A stretch of DNA of 64,000 nt from Helicobacter fennelliae (GTDB lineage Bacteria > Campylobacterota > Campylobacteria > Campylobacterales > Helicobacteraceae). Shown one piece after another: positions 1 to 7,824 of this stretch (its first letter is position 1; each line of letters starts with the position of its first letter). The notes under the pieces were generated by a model, which searched no databases, was not told the origin of the DNA, and saw only the letters and a program-made list of their open reading frames with translations. The stretch lies in assembly GCF_900451005.1 (NCBI RefSeq), contig NZ_UGIB01000001.1, forward strand, positions 1,240,001-1,304,000. Reading direction: 5' to 3'. The position numbers were made by a program, and so were the translations under genes.

Positions 1-477
1 TCTTGAGAGGTGAGAGATGATTTCGATTGGAAACATTAGTGGTGCAAGCCATTTGACAGGACCCATAAAGTGTGCAAAATAGCGGATCACACCTTGTGTG
101 CGGATACCTTCAAAGTGATAATAAAAAAACACAATCAATGCAAGTACCAAAGTAAAATCCCAGCTTGATGTCGGAGCTTCAAAACCCGGAATAATGCCTA
201 TGATATTGCAATAAAACACATAAAAACCAATCGTGCCTGCCAATGGAAAATATTTGCGCGCTTTATCTTCACCGATCACATCTTTAGCCATATAAAGCAT
301 ACCACTCATCGTGGCTTCGTAGAGATTTTGCAAGCCATTTGGTATCACGCGCATATTTCGCGTAGCCATTTTTGCGACAACAACCGTAACAATCGCACAC
401 AATATGGTATAGAATGCAACAATAAAGTGATGATCAGAGCTAAAAAGCCCTGCGATTGTAAAAAGTCTCTCTTCCAT
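1..477 (-). CDS. atpB: ATP synthase F0 subunit a, partial (C-terminus beyond left edge)
   Basis: This gene encodes the membrane subunit a of the F-type ATP synthase, which forms the proton half-channels against the c-ring. Reverse translation of 477-1 gives 159 residues beginning [18 protein letters not shown]. They include the early transmembrane segment ([15 protein letters not shown]), the conserved [10 protein letters not shown] stretch and the [17 protein letters not shown] loop, and the protein is still open at base 1. The family is about 226 residues in Helicobacter, so roughly the last third is missing because of the window edge. An AAAAGGG ribosome site lies 8 bases before the ATG at 477-475. 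The essential channel Arg in the late helices is not visible here. Confidence 0.95.
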   Translation of the reverse strand, partial: MEERLFTIAGLFSSDHHFIVAFYTILCAIVTVVVAKMATRNMRVIPNGLQNLYEATMSGMLYMAKDVIGEDKARKYFPLAGTIGFYVFYCNIIGIIPGFEAPTSSWDFTLVLALIVFFYYHFEGIRTQGVIRYFAHFMGPVKWLAPLMFPIEIISHLSR

Positions 478-614
478 TACATTACCCTTTTAGTGATTTT
501 TACCCTCAATTTTGCCTTAAATTTTGTTAATCCAAAATTAAATCTTTGTAGAAAGTTTGTTTTATCGTGATGTTGATTCATAGAATCTCACATTTTTATT
601 ATTTTTTACTTTTA

Positions 615-1532
615 TCACTTTCGTAGCTTGAGTGCCCTTAGAATCTTGCCTACAAATCTTCTAAATCGAATACAAAGCATTTTGCTATATGCTGTTTTCA
701 TTTGAGTATAAGATTTAAGATACATTTCCCAAATTTCTGGAATGATAATATATAGCGGATTTGTCGTTGGGCTAAAGTCTTTAAACATATCTATCTTGCT
801 TTTATGCACATAAATCATCATGTTTTGCCGATAACATGGAGCTATTTTAGTATTCTCCCAGAATCTATCTCGCAAAATATCAAAACACACAAAATCTTTT
901 TTGGCAAAAAGTTTCGCCCAATATATTGGCGGTTGTTCATTGACATGGTGTGTGCCACCTTGATAAGGAATAGCTGCTGAAAAAAGCACAATATCTGAAA
1001 GTGAAGTCAGCAAATCAATGAGATTTTGCGCATATTGTGCGTAAAGATGCTCGGCTACTTCGATACTTTGAGCTAAGGCAAATGGTTTTTGTGGTTTTGA
1101 GTCTTTAGATTGTGTAGAGTATTTAGAGTTGGCAGAATCTAATGCGCTAGAATCTATCTTATTTTCTATTGTATTATTCTCTGCCCCCCCCCCAAGCGCG
1201 TTTTTAGAGCTAGAATCTATTACATTTGAAAATGTTTTGCAAACTTCTTGTAAGGTGATTTGATAATTTTGAGTTAGATCGACTTGTTTGTAAGATTCAC
1301 TTGAAATGTATGGAAATTGTGAAACCACTTCATTGCCATCGATTCCAGCGATTGCTATATTTGGGTTTATATCCTGCCATGCTTTGAGCCAAGAGCCTAC
1401 GCCACAGCCTACATCAATCACACTTTTTGGGTGCAAAAGTGTATCAACATAGCTTAAGATCTCTTCTGCGGAAGGATTAGAACCAGCTGGTTTTCCATAG
1501 AAATTTTTATTGTAAATTTGAGTGAGTTCCAT
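615..1532 (-). CDS. class I SAM-dependent methyltransferase with G10 tract and Asp-Ser linker
   Basis: This is a predicted S-adenosylmethionine-dependent methyltransferase whose substrate is unknown. Motif I (VIDVGCGVG, residues about 38-46) binds SAM, and the VAEHL motif near residue 159 matches the Methyltransf_23 type often found in glycan or lipid gene sets. Residues about 104-149 form a low-complexity linker (SSSKNALGGGAENN, then Ser, Lys and Asp-rich) between these two core motifs, where family members have none. The linker begins at a run of 10 G on the coding strand (1184-1193) that reads in frame as Gly-Gly-Gly, so the gene is predicted ON. An AAAGGA site precedes the ATG. It stands alone; the 353-base gap upstream holds no gene. 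Confidence 0.75.
   Translation of the reverse strand: MELTQIYNKNFYGKPAGSNPSAEEILSYVDTLLHPKSVIDVGCGVGSWLKAWQDINPNIAIAGIDGNEVVSQFPYISSESYKQVDLTQNYQITLQEVCKTFSNVIDSSSKNALGGGAENNTIENKIDSSALDSANSKYSTQSKDSKPQKPFALAQSIEVAEHLYAQYAQNLIDLLTSLSDIVLFSAAIPYQGGTHHVNEQPPIYWAKLFAKKDFVCFDILRDRFWENTKIAPCYRQNMMIYVHKSKIDMFKDFSPTTNPLYIIIPEIWEMYLKSYTQMKTAYSKMLCIRFRRFVGKILRALKLRK
1184..1193 (-). repeat. G10 homopolymer (contingency tract) in methyltransferase gene
   Basis: Ten consecutive C on the plus strand read as G10 in the coding strand. The tract is followed by CAGAG, the same context as the G11 tract at 13255-13265. The reading frame stays open through it, so this copy is in the ON register. Slippage by one or two bases would truncate the protein inside its linker. 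Confidence 0.85.
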
Positions 1533-1885
1533 ATTTTGTCCTTTGGTTTGAGTTATAAAGAGGGTATTATAGCAGATGAAACCTCAAACAAGAATCTAGA
1601 ACGCAGAATCTATTTTGGATTCTGTGTGTTGCATAGGGTGTTTGTTTTTGGATTGAGCCAAAGCCTAGAATCAATAAATTTAAATAAAATTTTGATTCCT
1701 TGCTTTAGTAAATCAACCATCTAGAATCCACCACAATTCGAATCTATAAATAGATCATTTGCTTATTTTGGTCGCTTGAAATGATGAGTAGATTCTAGAT
1801 TCTAGCTTTATAAAATCTTTTGCGTAATGCCAGAATCTATGAAAAGCAAATATACTTGGAGCGCTAATTTTGAAGAAGCATTAGA
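1533..1885. other. 353-base intergenic gap rich in AGAATCT/AGATTCT words
   Basis: I see no supportable gene here. The stretch contains five copies of the AGAATCT/AGATTCT heptamer, including two back to back (AGATTCTAGATTCT near 1790-1803). It lies between two minus-strand genes and must hold the promoter of the methyltransferase. Confidence 0.6.
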
Positions 1886-2998
1886 TTAAGATTCTAAGAG
1901 CTTTTGTATATGTCCATAACTTGGGCTAATGATACTAAAAAACGCGCTTTCATTTGAGAGTTTGCTTGCCTTTGCACCTTGAAAATATCCGCTAGCACCA
2001 CTTTGTATGACATTTGCATTTACTAGCTCTTGCAAAAGTGCGATGAGTTTTAGTTTAAGCTTTAGCACACTCTTTAGGGCATTTTTAGAATAAATCACCT
2101 CCGTGAGTGCATAAATTTGCTCTTTGAGAGAATCTAATCGTGCCTGTAGGGTTTCTTTAGGAAAAAAGCATTTTTTCTCTAAACCTTCAAGCGCACTCTC
2201 ACTCATTCCTAGCCCCATACCGCACTGCAACGCGACAAAGCCAGCACTGATTTTGGGCAAAATTGCGCTTGCGGGGTCGCTTAAAATCCATTCACTGCTC
2301 ACAAAATAGTCCTTAAATACGCAGGCATAGGTCCCTGAGCCCTCATAGGCGCAAAATGGCGCAATGTTTTTTAGCTTGAGATCCTCATCGCAGCGCACGA
2401 TTGCCATGATGCATGAATCAGGCGTGAGCGCGCTTTTAGAATCCGCGCCCGCAGAATCTTTGCTTGCAGAGTCTTTATTTACAGAATCTTTACCTGCGCA
2501 ATCCTCGCTAGAATCTAAGCGCGCAATCACAGCAAAATAATGCCCGAATGCTAGGTTTGAGACAAAGGCAAGCGTGCCATTAAGCAAAATCCCGCCCTTT
2601 GTGCGCTTTGCGATCAGGCGGATAGATTCTAAGCCAGCTAGGGCTTTGAAAGGGTTTGAAAGCCCCGTGCCACCCAGAATCTCCCCGCTGCTTAAAGCCT
2701 TAAAAAGCTCTTGTTGCGCGCTTGTGGCGTTGCAAGAGTTAAGGATATACCAAAGCAGGCTCTGTTGCGCCCAGACGCAAAAGCCCGTGTTGCCACAGAC
2801 TTTTGAGATTTCTTGCACGCTCTTAAGCGCGTCTTTTAAGCCTAAAGCACCTTTTTGCTTAAATGCGCCATAAAGCCCGCTTGCACCAAAAGTGTGGAGT
2901 ATCTCGCTAGGATACTCGCCTGCGTGGATTTGCACGCGCCTTTTGCTAAGGTTTTTAAGCGCATCTTGTGTCAGCTTTGTAGTTTTTTGGGTGCTCAT
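1886..2998 (-). CDS. acyl-CoA dehydrogenase-like flavoprotein
   Basis: The 370-residue protein has the general pattern of the acyl-CoA dehydrogenase fold: a helical N-terminal part, a middle part with GGTGLSNPFKALAGLESIRL and GGILLNGTLAFVSNLA, and a helical C-terminal part. Members of this fold next to sulfonate importers are often FMN-dependent monooxygenases (SfnC/DszC type), but I see no motif that decides between dehydrogenase and monooxygenase. Residues about 161-194 are an inserted run built on KDS units (GKDSVNKDSASKDS) that has no place in the fold. It follows the OsmC-like gene by one base and is the last gene of the importer unit. It is shorter than typical family members. Confidence 0.6.
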   Translation of the reverse strand: MSTQKTTKLTQDALKNLSKRRVQIHAGEYPSEILHTFGASGLYGAFKQKGALGLKDALKSVQEISKVCGNTGFCVWAQQSLLWYILNSCNATSAQQELFKALSSGEILGGTGLSNPFKALAGLESIRLIAKRTKGGILLNGTLAFVSNLAFGHYFAVIARLDSSEDCAGKDSVNKDSASKDSAGADSKSALTPDSCIMAIVRCDEDLKLKNIAPFCAYEGSGTYACVFKDYFVSSEWILSDPASAILPKISAGFVALQCGMGLGMSESALEGLEKKCFFPKETLQARLDSLKEQIYALTEVIYSKNALKSVLKLKLKLIALLQELVNANVIQSGASGYFQGAKASKLSNESAFFSIISPSYGHIQKLLES

Positions 2999-2999
2999 A

Positions 3000-3536
3000 T
3001 TAGCTCTTTATGTCTAAATCCACTGCGCGCAAAATCGTGTTTGCCACGGGCGAATATTTCGTGGCGTGTGCTATGAGCTTCTCTTGCACCTCTTTTGAGG
3101 CGTTTGATTCAAGATTGACTTTCACGCGCACCTGAGTGAATCCTAGCGGTTTGTCCTTTGAGAGATCCCCTGTGCCCCAGACTGCGGTGATATTAAGGTC
3201 GCCCTCAAGTTCAAGTTCAAGCTTTGTTATCACAATATCTTGGGCTATCGCATTGGCGTGGATGCCCACTGCTAGGCAGCTGCCAAGTGCGGCTAGCACT
3301 GCTTCGCTTGGGTTTGGCGCGGTGTCATCGCCAAGCAGGGTTGGCGGCTCATCGACTATGTAAGCGGGCAGATTGCGGATATAGTTTGCGTGGCGGAATT
3401 TGCCCTCAGCCACGGTTTTACACTTGAGCGTTTTTATCACCTCTGGGTTTGCCTTGCCATCTTTAATGAGCGCATCTAGCCCTGCCTTATCGATTGGGTC
3501 TAGCCTCGTGCAGCTTGTTGGGATTACTTTTTCCAT
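3000..3536 (-). CDS. OsmC/Ohr family protein, one catalytic cysteine replaced
   Basis: OsmC-family proteins reduce organic hydroperoxides with a pair of cysteines. Here the first is present (LGSCLAVGI, about residue 87), preceded by the usual DEPPTLLGDD and PNPSEAVLAAL segments. At the second position, where active members have a Cys before P-V-S/A-N, this protein reads KYSPVANTI, with Ser instead. The only other cysteines (near residues 9 and 39) are not in a conserved place. Length, 178 residues, is normal. An AAAGGA site precedes the ATG. It lies between the importer genes and the acyl-CoA-dehydrogenase-like gene and is probably co-transcribed with them. A peroxidase role is therefore doubtful. 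Confidence 0.8.
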   Translation of the reverse strand: MEKVIPTSCTRLDPIDKAGLDALIKDGKANPEVIKTLKCKTVAEGKFRHANYIRNLPAYIVDEPPTLLGDDTAPNPSEAVLAALGSCLAVGIHANAIAQDIVITKLELELEGDLNITAVWGTGDLSKDKPLGFTQVRVKVNLESNASKEVQEKLIAHATKYSPVANTILRAVDLDIKS

Positions 3537-3561
3537 GTTTGTCCTTTGTGTAAGAGTTTTA

Positions 3562-3608
3562 CTAGAGAAATCTCTAGAATCTAGGCAATGTAAATTGCCC
3601 AGATTCTA
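3562..3608. repeat. two overlapping inverted repeats between OsmC-like and importer genes
   Basis: TAGAATCT-a-GGCAAT, a GTAA loop, then ATTGCC-c-AGATTCTA (3575-3608) forms a stem of 14 pairs with one mismatch. It overlaps a second palindrome, CTAGAGA-AA-TCTCTAG (3562-3577). The two stems share bases and are mutually exclusive. No U run follows in the direction of transcription, so a simple intrinsic terminator is unlikely. Confidence 0.7.
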
Positions 3609-3656
3609 AAAATCGCGGGATTCTAAACGCGCGCTTTAAAATCCCAAACCCTGCCA

Positions 3657-4421
3657 CTAAATCACATACTCCAAGCGGAATCTGTGCGCTTTTAGTAGCC
3701 ATGCGATTTCATATTTTAAATTCAAAAACTCAAGGCTGTTGCGCTCGCTCTTGTCGATATTTATGGGCAAGTCCGCGATGATGTTTTTACGCACGGGTGA
3801 TAGGATAATCACGCGCGAGCCTAGGAAAATCGCCTCTTCGATGTCATGGGTGACAAAGACAAAAGTCGCCCCAAGGCTTTGAGAGATTTTTAAAAGCTCT
3901 TCTTGCAGGCTGTTTCGCGTGAAATTATCCAGCGCAGAAAAGGGCTCATCAAGCAACAAAATCTTTGGCTGCACGCTAAGGGCGCGCGCCAAGCTCACGC
4001 GCTGCTTTTGCCCGCCGCTAAGCTCTCTTGGGTAGCGATTTTCAAAGCCTAGCAAATGTGTGAGCTCCAAATACTCGCGCGCCTTAAGCCTTGCTGCTTT
4101 AGAATCTAGCCCCTTTGCCGCTTTCAGCGCAAAAGCGACATTATCAAGCGCGCTTTTCCACTCCAAAAGTGCGTAATCTTGAAAGACCTTGACACAGAGG
4201 TTATTATCGCATTGGCGCGTAAAGCTCTTGCCCTGCACGCGCACTTCCCCACCATCAAAGCCCTCAAACCCGCCAATGATGTTTAAAAGCGTGCTTTTCC
4301 CGCAGCCGCTCGCCCCAAGCAACGTGATAAACTCGCCCTCTTTGATGTCAAGATTGACCCCATCAAGCACCTTTTGCGTGCCATAGATTTTTGAGCAGTT
4401 GTTGATTTCAATGATATTCAT
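3657..4421 (-). CDS. ABC importer ATP-binding protein, nitrate/sulfonate/taurine type
   Basis: This is the nucleotide-binding subunit of an importer at the inner membrane. It shows Walker A (GASGCGKST, about residues 36-44), the signature LSGGQKQR, Walker B (ILLLDEPFSALD) and the switch His (VTHD), at the 254-residue length usual for SsuB/TauB/NrtD. The ATG overlaps the stop of the permease gene by four bases, so the two are translationally coupled. The sequence does not fix the substrate. Codon use is richer in G and C than in genes such as mqnD, but gatB in this window is similar. Confidence 0.9.
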   Translation of the reverse strand: MNIIEINNCSKIYGTQKVLDGVNLDIKEGEFITLLGASGCGKSTLLNIIGGFEGFDGGEVRVQGKSFTRQCDNNLCVKVFQDYALLEWKSALDNVAFALKAAKGLDSKAARLKAREYLELTHLLGFENRYPRELSGGQKQRVSLARALSVQPKILLLDEPFSALDNFTRNSLQEELLKISQSLGATFVFVTHDIEEAIFLGSRVIILSPVRKNIIADLPINIDKSERNSLEFLNLKYEIAWLLKAHRFRLEYVI

Positions 4422-5188
4422 GATTGCACCCCTAACGCCCTTAAGAGCAGCTTCTCCACCGCGCCAAAAAGCAGCGCTATGCCATAGCCCAAAAGCCCAA
4501 TCCAGAGCATCGCCACGATGACCATGTCAAGCTCAAGCAGGTTGCGCCCATCTGCGACAAGATAGCCTAGCCCGCTTTGAATGCCTAGCATTTCTGCTGC
4601 CACGAGCTGTATCCACGCCACTGATGCGGCGAGCTTTAGCCCGCTTGCGATATGCACAAAAGCACCGGGCAGGATAATGTCGCGGAATTTTTGCCATTCG
4701 CTAGCACCAAAGTTTTTTGCCATCGCAAGCAACGTGGGATTAATCGAGCGCACACCAGCGATGGAGAGCGCAAGAGTAGGGAAAAACACGGCATAGGCGA
4801 TGATAAAAATAGCACCAAGATTCCCGATACCAAGCCACAGCACGATGATGGGCAGCCACGCGATGGGCGAGATGGGCGCAAAAATCTTTGTGAAGGGCTC
4901 TAGCAGAATCTCAATGGCACGAAAACGCCCTAAGAGTAGCCCCACGCCACTGCCAAGCGCTCCGCCAATGAGTAGCCCCGCAAAAAAGCGCCCAAGAGAA
5001 TCCACAACCGCAGCGCCTAAGATTCCATCTTCGCAAAGCTCGATAAACTTCGCAAAAACCATACTAAGCGGTGGGATAGCCTTTTGCGGGTTTAGTATGT
5101 ATGCGCTTTGGGCTAGAATCTCCCAGAATGTAAGAAATACTAGCACCAGCACAAAGGAGAGAATCCGCCACTTGCTAAAAAATTTCAT
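4418..5188 (-). CDS. ABC importer permease, nitrate/sulfonate/taurine type
   Basis: This 256-residue inner-membrane subunit of the importer has about six hydrophobic segments. The EAA loop that docks the ATPase is visible as LAMAKNFGASEWQKFRDI, with ILPGAFVHIASGLKLA after it. It matches the SsuC/TauC type of the binding-protein-dependent transport family. An AAAGGA site sits eight bases before the ATG. A 286-base gap with two strong hairpins separates it from the upstream binding-protein gene, while its ATPase partner overlaps its stop codon. Confidence 0.9.
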   Translation of the reverse strand: MKFFSKWRILSFVLVLVFLTFWEILAQSAYILNPQKAIPPLSMVFAKFIELCEDGILGAAVVDSLGRFFAGLLIGGALGSGVGLLLGRFRAIEILLEPFTKIFAPISPIAWLPIIVLWLGIGNLGAIFIIAYAVFFPTLALSIAGVRSINPTLLAMAKNFGASEWQKFRDIILPGAFVHIASGLKLAASVAWIQLVAAEMLGIQSGLGYLVADGRNLLELDMVIVAMLWIGLLGYGIALLFGAVEKLLLRALGVQS

Positions 5189-5211
5189 AAAATATTCCTT
5201 TGAATTGTCTT

Positions 5212-5238
5212 GCTAGGTGGAGCAAAGCCCCACCTAGC
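5212..5238. repeat. stem-loop 1 in gap between binding-protein and permease genes
   Basis: GCTAGGTGG and CCACCTAGC form a perfect 9-base-pair stem with a 9-base loop. It is followed on the plus strand by GCGCCTAAAGCC, nearly the same as the flank of stem-loop 2. Confidence 0.85.
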
Positions 5239-5271
5239 GCCTAAAGCCCTCTTATTCCTTAAGATTGTTTT

Positions 5272-5298
5272 GCTCTTGGGAAATGAATTCCCAAGAGC
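5272..5298. repeat. stem-loop 2 in gap between binding-protein and permease genes
   Basis: GCTCTTGGGAA and TTCCCAAGAGC form a perfect 11-base-pair stem around ATGAA. The flank GCGCCTGAAGCC repeats that of stem-loop 1, so the two appear to be diverged copies of one unit. Position inside the importer unit suggests mRNA stabilisation or partial termination after the binding-protein gene. Confidence 0.85.
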
Positions 5299-5474
5299 GC
5301 CTGAAGCCTGCGGGCTCGCAAAACTAAAGTTTGCTCTTTGCGTTTGTAACTCTGGTTATTTCCACTTTGTCTAAATTTATAGAATCTCGCAAGATTCTCA
5401 TGCTGTATTTTGCAAGCGTGCGATTATAACTAAAATGGTTTAATCAATGCACTTGCATTTGTTGGCGCGCTAAA

Positions 5475-6488
5475 CTACACAAGCGCCTTGTATTCGCTCA
5501 CAAGCGCGAGGGCTTGCAAAAAGCTAGAATCCACAAAGTCTTCATAGCTCACGCTAAAATCCCCCACGCCAAAATGTTTGGAATCTTTAAGCACTTGCGT
5601 GATGTCCTCTTTGTTTAACGCAAGATTCTCATAAATGACGCGCTTTTGCTCGCCTAAGAGCTTTGTGATAAGCTCTGGCTTCTGCCCTAAGAATTTACGG
5701 CTAAGTTCGGCGGCTTTTTGGTGGTTTTGGGTGATAAAGCGCGCAGTTTGGCTAAAATCACGCACCAAAGACAGCACAGATTCCCTCTTTGCCTGCAAAT
5801 AGCCCTCGCCAAAGACAAGCGCGCAGCAAATGTGATTGGGCGCAATGTCTTTTGAGAGGATGAAAATATCTGCCAGCGCGCGCGCTTGTGCCGCTATGCA
5901 AAAGGGCTCTGCGACAATGTAGCCATCGATACTGCCGGCATTGAGCGCTTGGAGCATTTCAGGCGGTGGCATGTCGATGAGCTTGAGCTCGCTTATATCC
6001 ACATCCGCTTGCTCTAATAGCTTGCAAAGCAGGAGATAATGCGTCGAAAACCTGCTAGGAATGGCAATCTTGCGCCCTTTTAGCAGGCTTGGGTTATGCG
6101 CTTGCCCTTCTTGCAAAAGCCCCTTTTTGACCACAAGCGCGGAGCCATTTCTGTGCGTGGCAAGCAGGGCTTTAATCTTTGCGCCTTGCGATTTTAATTT
6201 AAGCGCAAGGGGAGTTAGGATAAACGCCCCATCAATGGCGCCAGCGCGCAGTGCCTCGCTCAAATCCGCCCAAGAGGAAAATTTAATGGGCGTGAAATTA
6301 GCGTCCTGCAGCTCTTTTGCGATGATGAGCAAGTGGTCTGTGATTGGCAAATAGCCGATTTTTGGCGCGCTGAATTCCTGCGCACCCAAAAAGCTAAATG
6401 CCCCAAGTGTCGCGCTCCCGCCCAAGGCACGCAAGCCTAGGCTAGAGCACAACACGCCTGAATGGTAAAAAAATGTCCGTCTGTTCAT
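5475..6488 (-). CDS. periplasmic substrate-binding protein, NrtA/SsuA/NMT1-like, Tat-type signal
   Basis: The binding protein of the importer carries a signal sequence starting MNRRTFFYHSG followed by a hydrophobic stretch, which resembles a twin-arginine leader. The mature part begins near AQEFSAPKIGYLPITDHLLI, the characteristic start of the nitrate/sulfonate/bicarbonate binding family. Later segments (DLSEALRAGAIDGAFI, GSIDGYIVAEPF) are typical of the two-lobed fold. I chose the ATG at 6488 because AAGGA lies eight bases before it; an upstream in-frame ATG at 6545 would add 19 residues before the signal and lacks a good ribosome site. Protein length is 337 residues from this start. The substrate cannot be told from sequence. 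Confidence 0.85.
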   Translation of the reverse strand: MNRRTFFYHSGVLCSSLGLRALGGSATLGAFSFLGAQEFSAPKIGYLPITDHLLIIAKELQDANFTPIKFSSWADLSEALRAGAIDGAFILTPLALKLKSQGAKIKALLATHRNGSALVVKKGLLQEGQAHNPSLLKGRKIAIPSRFSTHYLLLCKLLEQADVDISELKLIDMPPPEMLQALNAGSIDGYIVAEPFCIAAQARALADIFILSKDIAPNHICCALVFGEGYLQAKRESVLSLVRDFSQTARFITQNHQKAAELSRKFLGQKPELITKLLGEQKRVIYENLALNKEDITQVLKDSKHFGVGDFSVSYEDFVDSSFLQALALVSEYKALV

Positions 6489-6628
6489 ATTTGTATTCCT
6501 TACATTTAATTTAGAAATTAACTCACTTACACTCATACATTCCACAAGGATTGTATTAAGAGAATCTAGTTTAGATTCTTTTTGTGCTCTTAGAGCTTAT
6601 TTAGTTGTGATACTATCACTATTTTATA

Positions 6629-6645
6629 AAACACAATATGTGTTT
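6629..6645. promoter_or_regulatory. operator-like palindrome, copy 1
   Basis: AAACACA-ATA-TGTGTTT has 7-base arms in perfect inverted symmetry with a 3-base centre. It lies about 140 bases before the importer start codon and 63 bases from an identical copy, which places both on the same DNA face. It may bind a dimeric repressor or activator of unknown identity. Confidence 0.65.
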
Positions 6646-6691
6646 GATTAAATTATAGAAAAATTTTTACTAGAATGTTACAAAAATATAC

Positions 6692-6708
6692 AAACACAAT
6701 ATGTGTTT
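6692..6708. promoter_or_regulatory. operator-like palindrome, copy 2
   Basis: The sequence is identical, including the ATA centre, to the copy at 6629-6645. The gap contains only AT-rich DNA and no gene. Confidence 0.65.
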
Positions 6709-6795
6709 ATAAAAATAATACAAAGAGATTTTGAGAATCTTTATATGATTAGGGTTGAGTAAGAATATAAAATAAAAAATAAGGGTTTGTAGATT

Positions 6796-7656
6796 CTATG
6801 AGTGCCTAAAATTCAAATATTCTTTGGGTAGCATATAGTCTTTGCAATGTATTTCAGTATCATATATTCCGTTATCATAGCCAAGCTTAAAGAGTGTATC
6901 CAAAGCTAAGAATTGCTGATTGCTTAAGGTTATGGAGTCATTATTTGCGTAGAGATTGAGGTAGGTATCAAGCTCAGTGGCATTGACGCGGATAAGATTG
7001 CGCTCGCATAGCATTTTTGAGAGTATGGGTTTGTTTTGTGTGGCGATGAGGACAGCTTTTGTTAGTGTTTCTTCAATGTCTAAAGCCTTATTAAGCGGAA
7101 TCGATCGCCGCAATGTCATTCCACCAAGCGGTAGTGGAATCTCCTGCCCCGCAAGCTCACACCAAATATCCCATATCTCCCTCTCTACTTCAAGTTTGTC
7201 GCTAAAGTTTAAAATCGACTCATGGATAAGCACACCCGCATCGACTTCACCATTTAGCACACTTTGCTCAATCTCTAAAAAATTTTTATATACAATTTTT
7301 GCGTTTGGATACGCTAAGCGAAATAAAAGTGCGTTTGTTGTGTGTTTGCCACTGAGCGCGACTTTGAAATGAGGTTTTAGAGTTGTGTTTTTGCGCTTGA
7401 TGAGTTTTGGGCCATATCCATTGCCAAAGCTCACCCCTGTGCGTAAAAGCGCATAAGATTCTCGCACAAATGGATACAGTGCGAATGAAATAGCACTCAC
7501 ATCAAATTTTTGATTAAGTGTAGCGTCATTGAGGGTTTGAATATCTAAAGCAATATTGCTAAAGCATTGATTAAGCCTAGAATCTACCCACCCAAAAGCG
7601 ATTGCATAATACATAAAAATATCATCAGCATCTGGACTATGTGCTACCGTAATCAT
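6796..7656 (-). CDS. mqnD: 1,4-dihydroxy-6-naphthoate synthase (menaquinone, futalosine pathway)
   Basis: MqnD converts cyclic dehypoxanthinyl futalosine into 1,4-dihydroxy-6-naphthoate on the way to menaquinone, the only respiratory quinone of Helicobacter. The 286-residue sequence opens with the family signature AHSPDADDIFMYYAIA. It also has the ligand-binding segments FDVSAISFALYPF, SFGNGYGPKLI and GEVDAGVLIHES of this periplasmic-binding-protein-like fold. AAGGA precedes the ATG. The preceding pathway enzyme MqnC is encoded at 19992-21038. The gene follows two tRNA genes on the same strand. Confidence 0.93.
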   Translation of the reverse strand: MITVAHSPDADDIFMYYAIAFGWVDSRLNQCFSNIALDIQTLNDATLNQKFDVSAISFALYPFVRESYALLRTGVSFGNGYGPKLIKRKNTTLKPHFKVALSGKHTTNALLFRLAYPNAKIVYKNFLEIEQSVLNGEVDAGVLIHESILNFSDKLEVEREIWDIWCELAGQEIPLPLGGMTLRRSIPLNKALDIEETLTKAVLIATQNKPILSKMLCERNLIRVNATELDTYLNLYANNDSITLSNQQFLALDTLFKLGYDNGIYDTEIHCKDYMLPKEYLNFRHS

Positions 7657-7701
7657 TGGATTCCTTAAGGAGTTTTGTATTTGGATTAGATTTGTTTGGA
7701 T

Positions 7702-7778
7702 TGGTTGCGGAGGACGGATTTGAACCGCCGACTTTTGGGTTATGAGCCCAACGAGCTACCGGACTGCTCTACCCCGCG
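7702..7778 (-). tRNA. initiator tRNA-fMet (CAU)
   Basis: Reverse reading from 7778 gives CGCGGGG, a GGG-CTCATAA-CCC anticodon arm and GGTTCAAATCC, ending in encoded CCA (7704-7702). The unpaired C1-A72 and the three G:C pairs in the anticodon stem mark it as the initiator. It is 77 bases long. Confidence 0.96.
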
Positions 7779-7824
7779 ATATTTTGAATATAATTAAGTT
7801 TTATGGACTAAATTATTTAAGAAG

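Noticed and set aside
328-570. 80-codon plus-strand frame across the atpB start
   Set aside because: It is antisense to the atpB N-terminus, which reads clearly as the a subunit.
1518-1724. 68-codon plus-strand frame at the methyltransferase start
   Set aside because: It overlaps the real start codon and ribosome site of the methyltransferase and is built of AGAATCT words.
4800-5216. 138-codon plus-strand frame antisense to the importer permease
   Set aside because: It lies fully inside a convincing permease gene. Ser/Pro/Arg-rich composition is typical of antisense reading of GC-rich DNA.
5272-5298. Strong stem as an intrinsic terminator
   Set aside because: No U run follows on the minus strand and the permease genes downstream belong to the same transport unit.
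1886-6488. Importer unit as a recently acquired island because of higher GC
   Set aside because: gatB, a core gene, looks equally GC-rich in this window and no mobility gene, tRNA junction or flanking repeat borders the unit. Composition alone is not enough.
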